Of a DNA stretch of 64,000 bases, positions 22,607 to 34,306 are shown in pieces (within the stretch, counting starts at the first letter, position 1; each line of letters opens with the position of its first letter). Position numbers and translations under genes: made by a program. The stretch is from Vespula vulgaris (Eukaryota > Arthropoda > Insecta > Hymenoptera > Vespidae). The stretch spans positions 3,775,001 through 3,839,000 of the forward strand of contig NC_066598.1 of assembly GCF_905475345.1 (NCBI RefSeq), read 5' to 3'. The notes below the pieces were generated by a model that made no database searches, had not been told where the DNA came from, and was given only the letters and a program-made list of their open reading frames with translations.

Positions 22607-23425
22607 TGATGTAATAACTTTGATCACCTTGAATATCTCCGTTGTTTTTATAGATATAAAGAAACTTTGTTTAAAAAAGTCGTATGATACGGTTGGGACC
22701 ATAATATGACAGTAATAACTTTTTTGTAAGTGAACCCATAAAGTATATATGAAAGTCATTTTTTCTTTCTTTTTTATTTCTTTTTTCTTTTTCTAACGTC
22801 GTATGGTTTTGATAGCATTGATGAGTGCAGTTTGACGTTCTTTATAAAAAAATTAATAGTTTAGGAGATATTCTAATTGAAATACTGTACATAGATGCGA
22901 GTAGAATGTTGTAAGAATAGTTAGTTGATAATAGTGATATGGGAGTATAATGGTATCTTAGATCAATTTACACTATTATTAAACGATTGTTTGTTAATTA
23001 TTCATTAACCTGTGTAAATTATGTGAACTTATAAATCGCAATTTGAATTTTTTTTTCTTCTTTTTTTTATCTTTTGAGGAAAATAAGATGATTGATTAGT
23101 TTTTTAATAATTTGTTGGAACAAGATTGTTTATTAATTATTAAATATCGACTGAAAAAAAATACAACAAATTTTCCTCTTTCAATTGATTAAAATAACTA
23201 TGTTTAGTTAAGAAGATATTATCATGTAAATGGAAGATTTTACGTTGATCCACTGATCTATATAATTTCATTCAATAAAGCTGGATGATATACTGACCTA
23301 TATAAATTCCAAGAATTCACGCGACCGTAATACGAATTACGAGTTATAATGAAAATCTTTTCTAGAGCGATATCTTCGAAACAAAAATCGTATAAGCTTG
23401 AAACAAACTTTCGTCTTTAAGTATA
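22567..23425. mobile_element. degraded repeat of the ACAGRGTG type (tentative)
   Basis: A (AT)16 run ends in TACACAGAGTGATG (22597-22610), resembling the ACAGGGTG element ends. It is followed by GATCACCTTGAATATCTCCG (22622-22641), GTAATAACTTTTTTGTAAG and TGAACCC, then, further on, GGAGATATTC and GCGATATCTTCGAAAC (near 23368). Such phrases are typical of decayed insect repeat elements, but I found no clear right end and no protein remnant, so limits are approximate. Confidence 0.3.
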
Positions 23426-24239
23426 ATTATTTTTTTTATTGATATCATCTTTGTTGTTTTCTTTCTTATTTATTTATTTATTTCTTTCTTTTTTCTTTCC
23501 CTCGTAATAAGTAAATCATTATAACGAAACTATACAAATTTTTATTAGACACATATACATATTTTTTTATTCTGTTCGTTTAAAATAAATCTATCGATAA
23601 TCGCTGATTTCAATTTTATTCGTATTAAAAGTACAGAAAAAAAAATTTAAGTAACTGCATTTTAAACGTAATAATAATTCGATATAATAAAACTCAACAA
23701 AATATATATAATAAGACTATAATATAATGAGACTCGACAGAAAATCCTAATAGAGAAAAGAAATAAAAAAAAAAAAATGAATTAACATCGAACAACAATA
23801 ATGTCACAATAATTCGAATAAAAATTCAAACGAAATTTCGTCCTTGGAAAAAGAAGCAGAAGAAACGTAAGAAGAAAAAGAAAAAGAAAAAGAAAAAGAA
23901 AAAGAAAAGAAAAGAAAAGAAAAATCGAGAAACCCATTCGGAACACTCTGCATCGAATTGCAAAGTACATATGTATCAAAGAAAAATACTAAAAGAAGAT
24001 CGACCATCTTCAGTAGAAAACGACAGAGGTACATTTGTCATAGTCTGTGGATTAACGAGCACACTTAGAGAGCTTACCAAAGAGATCCACTACTCCACTA
24101 TACTATATATGTATATATATATATATATACACATATACACATACACATACATGTATCACACTTATAGTTATATCATATTACAAACAAGCTTCAACATTTT
24201 CGCTTAGGCTTTTAGAATAGAGTAGAAGAAGTAGTAGTA
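23426..24239. other. AT-rich spacer with hexanucleotide array
   Basis: TTTA run (23468-23484), AAAAAG hexamer array at 23874-23905 passing into AAAAG pentamers to 23923, unique piece 23925-24100, TA/CA runs 24104-24150, GTA triplets 24226-24242. No gene. Confidence 0.7.
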
Positions 24240-24505
24240 GTAGGATAATGGCCAGTTCACCTTTCCCCCACTCTAACCAACAACCTTCACCCCCCACCCC
24301 ATCCCTATCTCTTTCTTTTTCTCAGTAGGAAAGAAATTGACCTCTCAACGAACTCTTCAAGATTCTTTGCAACGCAACAACGATTCTTTTCTAACATTTT
24401 TCGAGACGAAACGAAAGAACTAAAAGGAAACGAAGAAAGGAAAAAAAGGAAAAAGGAATGAAGAAATAAAAAGACCAGATATTTTCTTTATTTCACTAGC
24501 TTGAA
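24240..24505. other. unique C-rich stretch
   Basis: Non-repetitive sequence with CTTTCCCCCACTC and CACCCCCCACCCC (24283-24302), then AG-rich sequence merging into the GA repeat. No coding evidence. Confidence 0.3.
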
Positions 24506-24510
24506 AGAGA

Positions 24511-24514
24511 GAAT

Positions 24515-24575
<61 letters not shown>

Positions 24576-24577
24576 TT
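24511..24577. repeat. (GA)n microsatellite, about 65 bp
   Basis: Nearly pure GA with one or two AA interruptions. It is the left arm of a GA/CT pair bracketing the next island (CT arm at 24871-25000). Confidence 0.9.
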
Positions 24578-24589
24578 AGAAGCAAGAAG

Positions 24590-24770
24590 AGTAAATGATG
24601 GTTAGAGCTGAATGGGGTGGGGGTGAGCGGCCATGCAGGGTTAATTGGGAAGCCTTCAACCCCCACTAGAAACTCGCAAACTTGCTGCCGAGTCGAGTCA
24701 GGAATTACTATCGCAGAAGTTAAGTTTTCCTTTCCACCCTTCGGATCACCCATTTCTCTCTTTCTAGTAT
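24590..24770. other. GC-rich unique island, strong CNE candidate
   Basis: One of the most GC-rich segments in the window: GGGGTGGGGGTGAGCGGCC, GGGTTAATTGGGAAG (TTAATTG homeodomain-like), CTGCCGAGTCGAGTCAGG, GGAATTACT. It sits between opposing GA and CT tracts. Frames on both strands run from it into CT repeat. Confidence 0.4.
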
Positions 24771-24779
24771 ACCATCTCT

Positions 24780-25000
24780 ATCTTTCTTTCTTTCTTTTTT
24801 TCTTTCTTTTTTTTTTCCTTTATTTCTTGCTTCCTTTCTTTCTTTCTTTGAAATTCTTCTCTTATTTTCTTTCTCTGTCTCTCTGTCTCTCTATCTATCT
24901 CTCTCTCTCTCTCTCTCTCTCTTTCTGTTTCTCTGTCTCTGTATGTCTGTCTCTTTTTTTCTTTCCTTCTTTCTCTCTCTCTCTCTCTTTCTCTGATTGC
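24780..25000. repeat. pyrimidine block (TTTC, CT)
   Basis: TTTC runs at 24783-24850 and CT-rich sequence at 24870-24995 with GTCT interruptions. Right-hand counterpart of the GA arm at 24511-24577. Confidence 0.9.
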
Positions 25001-25145
25001 ACTTGCACGAGCTAAGAGCTTTCGTTTGCGTGCTAATCACTTTCACGCTTTGTGACTGCGACAGATGCAGTCAACCCTCTTAAGAAGGGCTGAAGAGGTT
25101 TTGTAGATGAAAGGAAAAAGTTTTAGTTCTTGGACTTTTGTCGTT
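25001..25145. other. unique island with small perfect hairpin
   Basis: TGACTGC (25053-25059) pairs with GCAGTCA (25067-25073) over a 7-base loop. CCCTCTTAAGAAGGG (25075-25089) is a second, imperfect palindrome. Flanked by CT on the left and GA (25145-25217) on the right. Too short a stem for a miRNA precursor. Confidence 0.35.
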
Positions 25146-25865
25146 AAGCTTTGATCGACTTTGGTGAGAAAGAAAGATAGAAAGACAGAGAGATAGAGAC
25201 AGAGAGAGAGAGAGAGGGGGTGAGAGAAAAAAAAGAAGGAAAATTGTTTTTCATTTCTTTTCCCCATTTTTTTCTTTTTTTTTTGTTATTTTTTCCTTTC
25301 CTTTCCTTTTCTTTGCTCTGTTTTTTTTTTTCTTGTCTTTTCCTTCTTTTTCTTTCTTTCGTTTTTTCCTTAAGACTTAAGCGTTGCAGTTGTAGAGAAT
25401 GAGTCTGAGGGTTGTAAAAAAAGATTGTGACGTTTTAATCGACAAAGAGATTTGTGTCCTTTTTCTTTTTCTTTTTCTTTTCCTTTTGTTTGTTTTTTTT
25501 TTCTTTTTCTTCTAAATGGGAGAACACACAATTCTTACATTTGTATGTTTATTTTTATTGATTTGATACTTTCAAAGGAAGTAATTGATTTATATATTTG
25601 ATTTTGAAACTTAGTTCGCAATTTTGATTACTCCGCGTAATTTAAATGTCATCTAATTTGTGCGCACTGTTTTGTTCATTATATTTCTTTCTATGTATTA
25701 GTAGAAATAGATTCGTACGAAAGAATTATGTCTTCAATTTATTCGTTTATCGACAAATAATTTTTAAGCCATTATACTATAAATACATATATATATATAA
25801 TATTAACTACAATATAATATTATAAACTATAATAATTATATTATAGAATAAACGTTATATCATTC

Positions 25866-25945
<80 letters not shown>

Positions 25946-26226
25946 TCAAAATAGTTAAAACAAAATATAGAGAATAAATAAATAAAAAAAAAATATAGAA
26001 TAAACATTATATCATTCATTCATATATATATTAATTCAAAATAATTAAAAGTAATATATATATATATACATACAAAAATATATATATATAATTCTAAACT
26101 TTTCAGATAGATTTAATATGTTAATTAATATTCCCCTTTTTTTTAGTTTTTTTAGAGATAATTTTAATATTATTCGAAATTAATTATTGAATATTAAAAT
26201 GACGTGTCTTATGTATTATTTGTCTA

Positions 26227-26279
<53 letters not shown>

Positions 26280-26284
26280 TTTTT
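25146..26284. other. repeat-rich spacer
   Basis: GA run to 25217, TTTC/poly-T tracts (25255-25370, 25460-25512), AT-rich unique sequence, a 67-bp TA array interrupted once (25875-25941), and (CT)22 at 26230-26274. Frames are repeat translations. Confidence 0.8.
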
Positions 26285-26525
26285 TTCTTTTCGAATGAAC
26301 GCTACCCAAGAGATTTTCCATGCAAATCGAAGACTCTTCACCATTTTTGTTCCGCATCGTTTCGCAGCTTCCGCTTCTTAATCTTCATCCTTCATCCATC
26401 AACATCCGTCATCTATCGTGTCTATCACGTTCTTTTCGAGTAAGCCTTCGTGATCTTCCGACTAAGTCGATCGGCTCCATCGCACTTTTCAAAAATCAAT
26501 GTTACATAAAAATCAAGAACGTTCA
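26285..26525 (+). promoter_or_regulatory. unique island with perfect POU octamer
   Basis: ATGCAAAT lies at 26320-26327. The CATC-rich phrase CTTCATCCTTCATCCATCAA follows near 26383-26402. Non-repetitive to 26525. Three overlapping frames cross it in different phases, none with a recognised domain. Confidence 0.3.
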
Positions 26526-27179
26526 TAATGAAATATTTTCTAACGATTTCCATCTTTTTATTATTTATTTTTTTTTGTTTTATTTCTTTCAAAATTAATT
26601 TATCGATCTTCTCGCAGAATTATTTTCTTTTCCTTTTCTTTTCTTTTTTTTTTTTCTTTTCAAGAATGGACGTACGATCTTTGATTTTACGATTTGTGTG
26701 TCCTATTATTATTTATTTGTTTGTTTATTTATTTATTTATTCATTTTTCTTTTTTCTATCGAATATTTCGATTACGTCAAAAGAATAAACGTTGAACAAA
26801 CGTTTAGAATAAATGTTGCAAAGTATATTTATAAAATCGTACATCAAATCGATAATAACGAGTTAAGAAATATATTTCGGTATTTCTTTAATCGAGGATT
26901 TATCTTATTACAAAATTTTTTATCCTCATACTTATACACTTTCCTTCTATATAATATTGTAATATTTTCGAACTTCACTCTCATTTATTATTCATTTTTT
27001 TAAAAATCGCGATATATCCAATATATTGTTTTGAAATCGTTTATTATTATCTTATTTCTTACAAACGAAGAAAATAATGACAACATTAGCAACAAATTCA
27101 AAGTTTATTACAAAGAATGAATGAAGAAAAAGAAAGAAAAAAAAAGGAAAAACAAAAAAGATAGCAACGTGATAATATC
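26526..27179. other. AT-rich spacer
   Basis: T-rich tracts (26625-26660), TTTA/TTTG runs (26712-26740), otherwise AT-rich unique sequence. No gene. Confidence 0.65.
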
Positions 27180-27415
27180 GCTTAATTGAAAGTTGACAAA
27201 CGTCGGACATTCCTTACAAAAAAATAGAATGGAAAACTTTAAGAAGAATAAGACAAAGGGAATTCGAACGAGATTCGGTCGAGCGTAACGACGCTCAGGG
27301 AATCGAATAATAATTGTTTAATCGTCCGTATCCTTGCAAACTTCGCTAATAGTCCGAAAGTACGAAATTCTGTAGAGTCAACGTCGATCTTTCGGCTTCT
27401 CGAAATGAATTCTCC
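27180..27415. other. unique island with short hairpin
   Basis: GAGCGT-AACG-ACGCTC near 27282-27297 forms a perfect 6-bp stem with a 4-base loop. ATAATAATTGTTTAATCG follows. CpG-rich for this window. No gene. Confidence 0.35.
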
Positions 27416-27434
27416 ATCTTATTTGCCTCCTTTC

Positions 27435-27471
<37 letters not shown>

Positions 27472-27551
27472 ATATCTTTATCTTTGTTTCTCTCAATCTT
27501 TTTATCTGTATATCTATCTCTCTTTCTCTATATATATTATATATAATATTT

Positions 27552-27588
<37 letters not shown>

Positions 27589-27695
27589 CATAATATGTAT
27601 ATATATAAATTATCAGTTATATAAATTCAAATTATCGATTGTTTTTAATATTGTCGTCAATATCGTCTACCATTGTTTAATATTTACGTTCGTAT
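27416..27695. repeat. ATCT and TA microsatellites
   Basis: (ATCT)n at about 27437-27470, CT/TA mixture to 27545, (AT)n at 27557-27586. Short unique remainder to 27695. Confidence 0.85.
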
Positions 27696-27698
27696 TTC

Positions 27699-28110
27699 TA
27701 GTTTAAAATAGATGGGAGAATGAGGAATAGAAAAAAATGTATATATATATTAGATAAAAATGTTTCAAATTCGTCAGCATTTTAATTTGATTTATATCGA
27801 GAACTGTTGTTTAGTAAATATCGTACACACACCACACACGTATACCTTTTATTTGTAGTTTGAAATATAGAGAAAGAAAAAGAGAGAGAGAGAGAGAGAG
27901 AGAAAATGTTTATTAGGTATACGTATTTCAAATTTTATATTTTTTAATATGATTTATAACGCCTGAACTGTTGTTCAGTAAACATACTCGTAGTTTAAAA
28001 TAAACAAAAAGGGAGAACGTTCGTTGGTTATATCAACGTATTTGAATTTTTTCGCGTTTTAATATGATTTATATTGCGTGCGGTTGTTTAATACATAAGT
28101 ATCCACGTAT
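27699..28110 (+). repeat. three-copy diverged tandem repeat, period 157 and 135 bp
   Basis: Units begin TAGTTT(A/G)AAATA at 27699, 27856 and 27991. Each continues through a TATTTCAAATT/TATTTGAATTT-like phrase, TTTTAAT(A/T)TGATTTATA and a CTGTTGTTTAGTAAA-like phrase. The second unit carries an expanded GA run (27877-27904). Confidence 0.85.
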
Positions 28111-28765
28111 ATCGTGTTTGATGATAATAACTAAACTGTCGGAATTTGTATTTAAAAAAAAAAAAGAAGAAGAAGAAGAAAAAAACATCTATATAACACA
28201 ACGTTAATAAAACTTCGTCATGAAAGAATAAAAAAGAAAAAGTTCATATTTTATCATATACTTGCTGAATATTAATAAATGTAACAATATTAATCGATAT
28301 ATAAATAGTAACCGAATTAATATTACTTTTTTATATATAAATATAAAACATAAATATTGTACAAAATTTTATTAAATTTCATTCGATAATTAAATATTAT
28401 TATCATACCAAATCCATTGGTAGATCCAAAAATCCTATATTATCGTTATCAATAATACTTGCTATAACATTTATACTAACTATCTAATATATATATATAT
28501 CAAATTAATATCTTAACATTATTAACAAACAATCATATCCAATCAAAATCACTAACAATACAACATTACAATCGATACGACACACTAATTAAACATTTTA
28601 CATCCAAATAAGAAACACGAGCGATTAATCATTCTTCCATACATAAACACTCCAACGATATTTACTAACCTATCTTTTCTCAATGAATAATAAAATCAAG
28701 AAGAACGTTAACTATATCTCAAATTCCTCACATTTTATTATAATATAATATATATATCACTATCT
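28111..28765. other. AT-rich spacer
   Basis: AT-rich with AAG triplets (28160-28183) and a TA run (28487-28500). No gene seen. Confidence 0.65.
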
Positions 28766-29189
28766 CTCTCTTTCTTTCTCCGCACTCTCTATCTCTGTCT
28801 CTTTATGAAGGACAGAGAATATTATAATAAAGCCAAAACGAATATTCTCTCTTACCTTCCTGCATGAAATCAGATTAGGTGAATCTTCTCTCATCCCTCT
28901 TCTTTCCTCTCATGCCTTTCCTTTCGACATTCTCTGGAAAAACGTGAGGAGGAAATAAGGACGATGCTGAGTACTCTCTCTCTCTCTCTCACACACACGT
29001 ACAAACTCATACACATTCTCTCTCTCTCTCTCTCTCTCTTTCTCTTATACGCATACATATAAGCACAGATAGATGACACATTCTCTCTCTCTTTCTCTTT
29101 CTCTTTCGAATATACACGTACATTCTGATACACTCTTTCTCTCTCTCACACACACACACTATTTATCTATCTATCTATCTATCCATCTA

Positions 29190-29220
<31 letters not shown>

Positions 29221-29224
29221 TTCG
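28766..29224. repeat. CT/CA/ATCT repeat cluster
   Basis: CT runs at 28974-28990, 29016-29040, 29083-29106, 29185-29220, with CA runs (28990-28999, 29147-29159) and ATCT (29163-29185). A unique stretch at 28800-28972 lies inside. Frames here are repeat-encoded. Confidence 0.85.
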
Positions 29225-29550
29225 CTTTCGTTACGTGACGACGGTGTTGCACTTCTCTCGGTAATGAATTACAGCGTGTCGTGGCATTTCCAACGCCATA
29301 TTTAATAACGGCCAACGTCTGATAGGGAGACACATTCCAGTAACTCTCGGAGGCTCGCTTATCTATGCGAAATTATGTAGCCGGTAGCGCCATTATTTTT
29401 GCCATCGTTGCTAGCTGCCTCGCTTATTGCGAGAGAGAATCTCATAGAAACGTTGGGTAGGGGTAGGTTAAAGGAGGGGTAGGTCGACGAGTAGTGGGGG
29501 ATGGAGTATTCGTGCTCTGGTTCGCTCGTAATTTTAATAGGATTCCTTCT
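29225..29550. promoter_or_regulatory. long GC-richer unique island, strong CNE candidate
   Basis: About 325 bp without any microsatellite, among the longest such stretches here. Contains CCATATTTAATAACGG, CTTATCTATG (GATA-type), GCGCCATTATTTTTGCC and GTTGCTAGCTGCC, and ends in G-rich sequence (29453-29510). No frame of interest. Regulatory role is inferred from composition only. Confidence 0.4.
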
Positions 29551-30599
29551 ACTTTTTCTATGTTCTCGTTTTCGTGTTGCTATTGTTGTTGTTGTTATTG
29601 TTATTGTTGTTTTTGTTGTTGTTGTTGTTAGTGATGGTCGTACGGATATATAATGGTGTTATTATCCTTTTAATTCTTACGTATTTGCTTAAAAGAGTTT
29701 TACGTAACGATAAATAATTCCGACGTATATATATATATATATGGTTATGTTTTATTATCTCGAGAATATACTTAACGAAGTTAAGTAGCTGCATTTGATT
29801 TGATTTGATTTGATTTGATACTTTTTTTATTTTTCTTTTTCCTTTTTCTACGTATCGACGGTTGGATATTAATAAGGAATTAGTCGTTTGTTTTTTTATC
29901 GATCGAATAATAATGCGTTGCGTTTGTTAGATACTTCGTTTCGTATCGAGAGTTTTTAGTTGCTGTTAATATTAATGACGTAATAATTTTTGATCGATAA
30001 TTATATTAAGTGTATAGTTAACTTGAAGATTGATTCACGTCGTACTATTATAAATCAATATGTGTATGTTTGTTTCTATGTGTGTAATAAACAATGTATG
30101 ATTATGAAAAATCGAAGAATACTAATTAAGTGAACTTTTATCGTCAACATATATATACATATATAATATACAATATATAATTAAGAAAAAGGAAGATTGC
30201 TAATGATATACCTTTCTATCGAAAAAAAAAAATAAATAAATAAATAAAAAGAATAAATAAAACCAGTAAGTCAAATGCACTCACACAGGACATAAACAAC
30301 CACATGCAATAAATAGACAAAGACAGAGACAAGATACTATACTATACTATACTATGCTATACTATACTTGAAGCAGCTTATTTCCTCCTCTTCCTCTTCA
30401 TCCTACAACCCACCGTAATATAACTAGAACCTAGAAAACGACGTCTTCCTTGAGCGATGGTCTTCGAAGAAGAGAAGTTCACTCGATAGACATTTTTTTT
30501 CTTCTTCTTCTTCGTTTCTAAGAACGTCGACGGAAAAAGAGAGAAACAGAAAGAGAGAGAGAGAGAGAGAGAGATACATATACTACCCCCGTTACGAAC
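29551..30599. other. spacer with TTG, GATTT and ACTAT repeats
   Basis: TTG/TTA trinucleotides 29577-29631, TA run 29724-29741, pentamer (GATTT)n at 29793-29819, AAAT run 30230-30246, pentamer (ACTAT)n at 30334-30367, GA run 30552-30572. Unique pieces at 30375-30490. No gene. Confidence 0.75.
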
Positions 30600-30965
30600 T
30601 AAAATGAGTTAGAAAGAGAAAGGAAATACGAAATGGTCTCTCCGGAGGAGTTTTAGTCCTTCGCATAAGCGAGGGTTAAAGTTAAACGTTCCAACGCTAT
30701 AAAGAGAATCGAAGGAGTCGAATTTCGGCAGCAGCACGAAAGAAGAAGGTAGAAGAAGAAGGAAGAAGAAAGAAGAGGGTTGGTGAGGTTCTTTCGGTGT
30801 GATGGGACGAGAGGTAATGGCCGAAAGCCATCCCGTCTTAAGAGGTTTAGGATCTCTATCCGTACTATTTACGAACTACCGACAACGTGACTCGTTTTCT
30901 CACGAAAGTCCTTGGCCCTCTCTATCTAACCTTAAGAAACTTTGTCTCTTCGATCATTCTGTATT
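30600..30965. other. unique island interrupted by AAG triplets
   Basis: Non-repetitive except for a GAAGAAG run (30745-30778). TATAAAGA lies at 30698-30705 without a convincing initiator. The frame 30799-31110 (103 codons) begins in unique sequence but its second half is CT and poly-T encoded. No domain recognised. Confidence 0.3.
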
Positions 30966-31532
30966 TTTCTCTTGTCTCTCTCTATCTTTATCTCTCACTC
31001 TTACTCTCTTTCTTTCTCTTTCTCTCATATTATTTCTCTGTTTTTTTTTTTTTTTGAAATATCTCTTTTCGTATATACGAAATGAGTTTACATCAGATAT
31101 TCGTACGTGAGGTATCTTGTTCGTTTGTATGTTTCTTTGACGAAGGTCAAAGAGAGAAATCGATCGATCTCGAAGAGAAATTATTTTAAAGAGATTGTTT
31201 TTTTTTTTTCTTTTCTTTTTTCTTTTTATCTTTCTTTCCATCGTCTGTCTCGCTTCGTACTTCTTCTTTAATTTCGATCTCTGAAATTTTGATAATCGAT
31301 CGGATTTTTATAAGCCCCGTGAAATTGATTCAAGTTGATTGGAAAATCTTCAACTTGATCGATCTTATCCTTAGTTTGGAAAATTTAAGAAGCTTCTCTT
31401 TAAGCGCGTCGATGTTGACTTTTTTTCTTTCTTTTTTTTTCTTTTTTTTTATCGATGATAATAACGAGGTAATAATAATAATTGAAGTGATGTAATATAA
31501 ATGCAGATGATAAACACGTGATATTGTAGATT
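30966..31532. other. pyrimidine tracts and semi-unique sequence
   Basis: CT-rich tract 30966-31058, unique 31060-31195 with ATCGATCGATCTCG, T-rich tracts 31198-31235 and 31422-31450. No gene. Confidence 0.65.
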
Positions 31533-31572
31533 AAATATTGTAAGAACGATTTACTTAAGAAACTATAACATT

Positions 31573-31603
<31 letters not shown>

Positions 31604-31793
31604 CATATATATATAAATTAATATTTTTTATGCAATAATACTTAAAACTATTCTATATATATATATATATATATATCAAATATTGTAAGAAAGATTTACT
31701 TAAGAAACTATAACTATAATTCTATTTATTTATTTATTTATTTACATATATATATATAAATTAATATTTTTTATGTAATAATACTTAAAACTA

Positions 31794-31831
<38 letters not shown>
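31533..31831 (+). repeat. tandem duplication, period about 145 bp, with (TC)17
   Basis: Copy 1 (31533-31653) and copy 2 (31678-31796) both read AAATATTGTAAGAA(C/A)GATTTACTTAAG, TTTA run, TA run, TTAATATTTTTTATG(C/T)AATA, TACTTAAAACTATT. The spacer after copy 1 is a TA run; after copy 2 it is (TC)17 (31797-31831). Confidence 0.92.
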
Positions 31832-31834
<3 letters not shown>

Positions 31835-31849
31835 AATCTTTTATGCTTC

Positions 31850-32070
31850 ATAGGATGTCCTTCTTACTAGCATGATCGAACGAAAATCGACGTTAACGTC
31901 CTCGTCATTGAATCTATGTATGTGTACACGCGCGCGTGTGTGTGTATATATGCGTGTCTGTCGGTGTATGTGTGGGTCTGACATGAGAATTTTTTCGCTG
32001 AAATCCTTCCTAAGAGATCGTTAAAGTTTTGATCGACGTTTTGAATCTCTCCTGTCAAGGTTTAAATATT
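31850..32070. other. unique island containing a CG-cored alternating tract
   Basis: 31915-31957 is 43 bp of strict pyrimidine-purine alternation with CGCGCGCG at its centre (TACACGCGCGCGTGTGTG), the best Z-DNA-type candidate in the window. Unique sequence flanks it on both sides (31850-31910 and 31960-32070). Confidence 0.5.
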
Positions 32071-33279
32071 GTAGATAAAATGTTTTCCCCTTGTTTTTCT
32101 TTTTCCTCTTTTATTTTCTTCTTCCTCCTCCTCCTTCTTCTTCTTCTTCTTCTTCCTCCTCCTCTATTTTATTTTATCAACTTCTCTCTTTTTTCTTTTT
32201 GTTCTTCTCGTCTTTCTCTCTCTTCTTTACTATTTCGTTGAAATTATTATTATTAATTAACGACGATCATATATCCGCGTAAATTTATTATCAAAGGAAT
32301 TTTTGTTCGATTGAGAGTCTCTCGTATGGAGCTTGGAGCTTCTCTTGTTTTGTTTTGACGAGTGGATAGAATTCCTTTGATGAATGGAGAATGAGAGTGA
32401 ACGTGCTCATGGAAATTTTCGTGAAATTTTCATTATGAAAATCTGTCTATGCGATATCTCGATAATGAATGCAATTAATTAGGGAAAACGCTTATAAATA
32501 TTTATTAATCGAAATCGTTTATGAATTTCATTCCTTTTTTGAATAAAAAGAAATATTTCATTTATTTCATTCGAAATAAATGTGTATGTATATATTTTTT
32601 ATTTATTTTTAATTACATAAATTAAATATTTTTTTTTGATTATGTATATATATATATGTAGGTATGTTGTATTGGTTACGATAAAAAAAATTGTAATAAG
32701 ATAATAAATAGTAAATATATTTTTCTAGAGTAACAAACGTTTAGAAGAAAGAATATGAAAAATATTTTGGAAAATTAGATGCAATATTAATTAATCGTTT
32801 ACTTGCAAATATAATATTATAATAATAATAATAATATTCAATGTAATATAAATAATACAATATGATTCTATGACAAATTATCAAAATATTATAATCAATA
32901 TAAAGATATTAATTGTGATATTTAAAATAAAGATACTATACCTCTTGTTAAAAAAAAAAAAAAGAAATAATATTTTATTTTTATTTATAACAATATATAT
33001 AAGTTTTCCTACAAACTACTCGTCCTTTTTCTTTTTTTACAAACTCCGTCGTTGAAACGATTATCAGTACATTTAAAAACTACATTCTTTTTTTTTTGTT
33101 CAAAGACTAATTCTAATCTTCTAATCGATACAATTTTTAAATACACGTATATCTATCTATTTTTTTTTTTTTTTTATAAATTCATCGTCGTTAGATAAAA
33201 ATTATCGTATTGTTTAAATAATTTACTTTTTTTCTTTTTTCTTTCTTTCTTTCTTTTTTTTTTTTTGTTAAAACTTAAT
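32071..33279. other. spacer: CTT/CCT pyrimidine tract, unique patch, AT-rich
   Basis: Pyrimidine tract with TCC and TTC triplets 32090-32230. A unique patch at 32290-32480 contains ATGGAGCTTGGAGCTTC and TGCAATTAATTAGGG. Then AT-rich sequence with TA and poly-T. No gene. Confidence 0.65.
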
Positions 33280-33620
33280 AACAATCTAATGAATGTAATT
33301 CCACCATATAAAAAGAGACTATATATTATGTTTGCGGAAGTAGACATTTCCCTTAGTTTTTTGTTAGTTTCCTCGCAATTTTATATGGTCACGCTTGGTC
33401 TTATCGAGTCGTGTTCGTCGTTGAACTCTATTTTACCTCCTTATATTATCCCTCTTTCTACGAACGCTTCTTTACTTTACTTCGAAGCCTGCACGCGATC
33501 CCGATATATTCCTCGGTAGGAAAACTAGCATTTTGTTCGAAAACACCCATAGTAAGAGTAGAACTCGTGCGTTTTCTCGTTTGTCTCAAAAGATCCTTCT
33601 TTCAAGTCGAGTAAATGCAT
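33280..33620. other. unique island with two overlapping short frames
   Basis: Non-repetitive for about 340 bp. Frames of 84 (33265-33519) and 67 codons (33411-33614) overlap in different phases. Their products have normal composition but no recognised domain and no visible splice context. Coding is possible but unsupported. Confidence 0.25.
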
Positions 33621-34095
33621 TCTGAGAAAAAATTACAACGATTATGCTAGTAATACATCTTTTTCTTTTTTTCTTTTCTTCAAGAAATTGCACAAAAGAG
33701 AATCGATTAAATCGATGTAATAATTATTTCTTTATTTGTTTATTAATATGTACGTAGTTTGTGTTGCAATCGTTTATTCGTTGGTTTCTTTTTCTTTCTT
33801 TTTCTTCGTTTGGTTTTTACACATTGCTTTTTATTAGTTCTTATGTTACGTTTAATAAGTAAATTTGTTTATGTATATTTTTATCTTCTTGTTTTTTAAT
33901 TAGTTTTTTTTTCTTCTTTTTTTCATTTCAATCTGTCTAGTAAAAATGTCTAGTTCAAGACAAAGATTTTGGAAATCTTATAATGTATGTATTTAATATA
34001 GTTGTACTTAATATTGCGTAATTTCTTGTTGTGTTTTTTAATAATAAAAAGAAAAGAAGGAAAAAAGAATATAATTTCTTGACAAAAATTAAAAA
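33621..34095. other. T-rich and AT-rich spacer
   Basis: TTTC and T tracts 33660-33680, 33785-33806 and 33905-33925; otherwise AT-rich. No gene. Confidence 0.65.
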
Positions 34096-34306
34096 AATTA
34101 TTATACCAATATATAATAAATATAAATATAAATATAAATAATACAAATGTAATATACATATATATCAATTTTTATAATATTTAATTGAAGAAGAAAAAAA
34201 AAGAGATTACAAAAAGATTTCAAGTTATTAAAACACCTAATTATTATGCCAATGTATAATAAATATAAATATAAATAATACAAATGTAATATATACATAT
34301 ATAGGT
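34096..34306 (+). repeat. tandem duplication, period about 142 bp
   Basis: ATTATTAT(A/G)CCAAT(A/G)TATAATAAATAT, AAATAATACAAATGTAATATA and CATATAT occur at 34096-34165 and again at 34239-34305. The copies are separated by AAGAAG/AAAAAG sequence. Confidence 0.85.

Noticed and set aside
25053..25073. Hairpin as a miRNA precursor
   Set aside because: The stem is only 7 bp; a precursor needs a stem of 25 bp or more.
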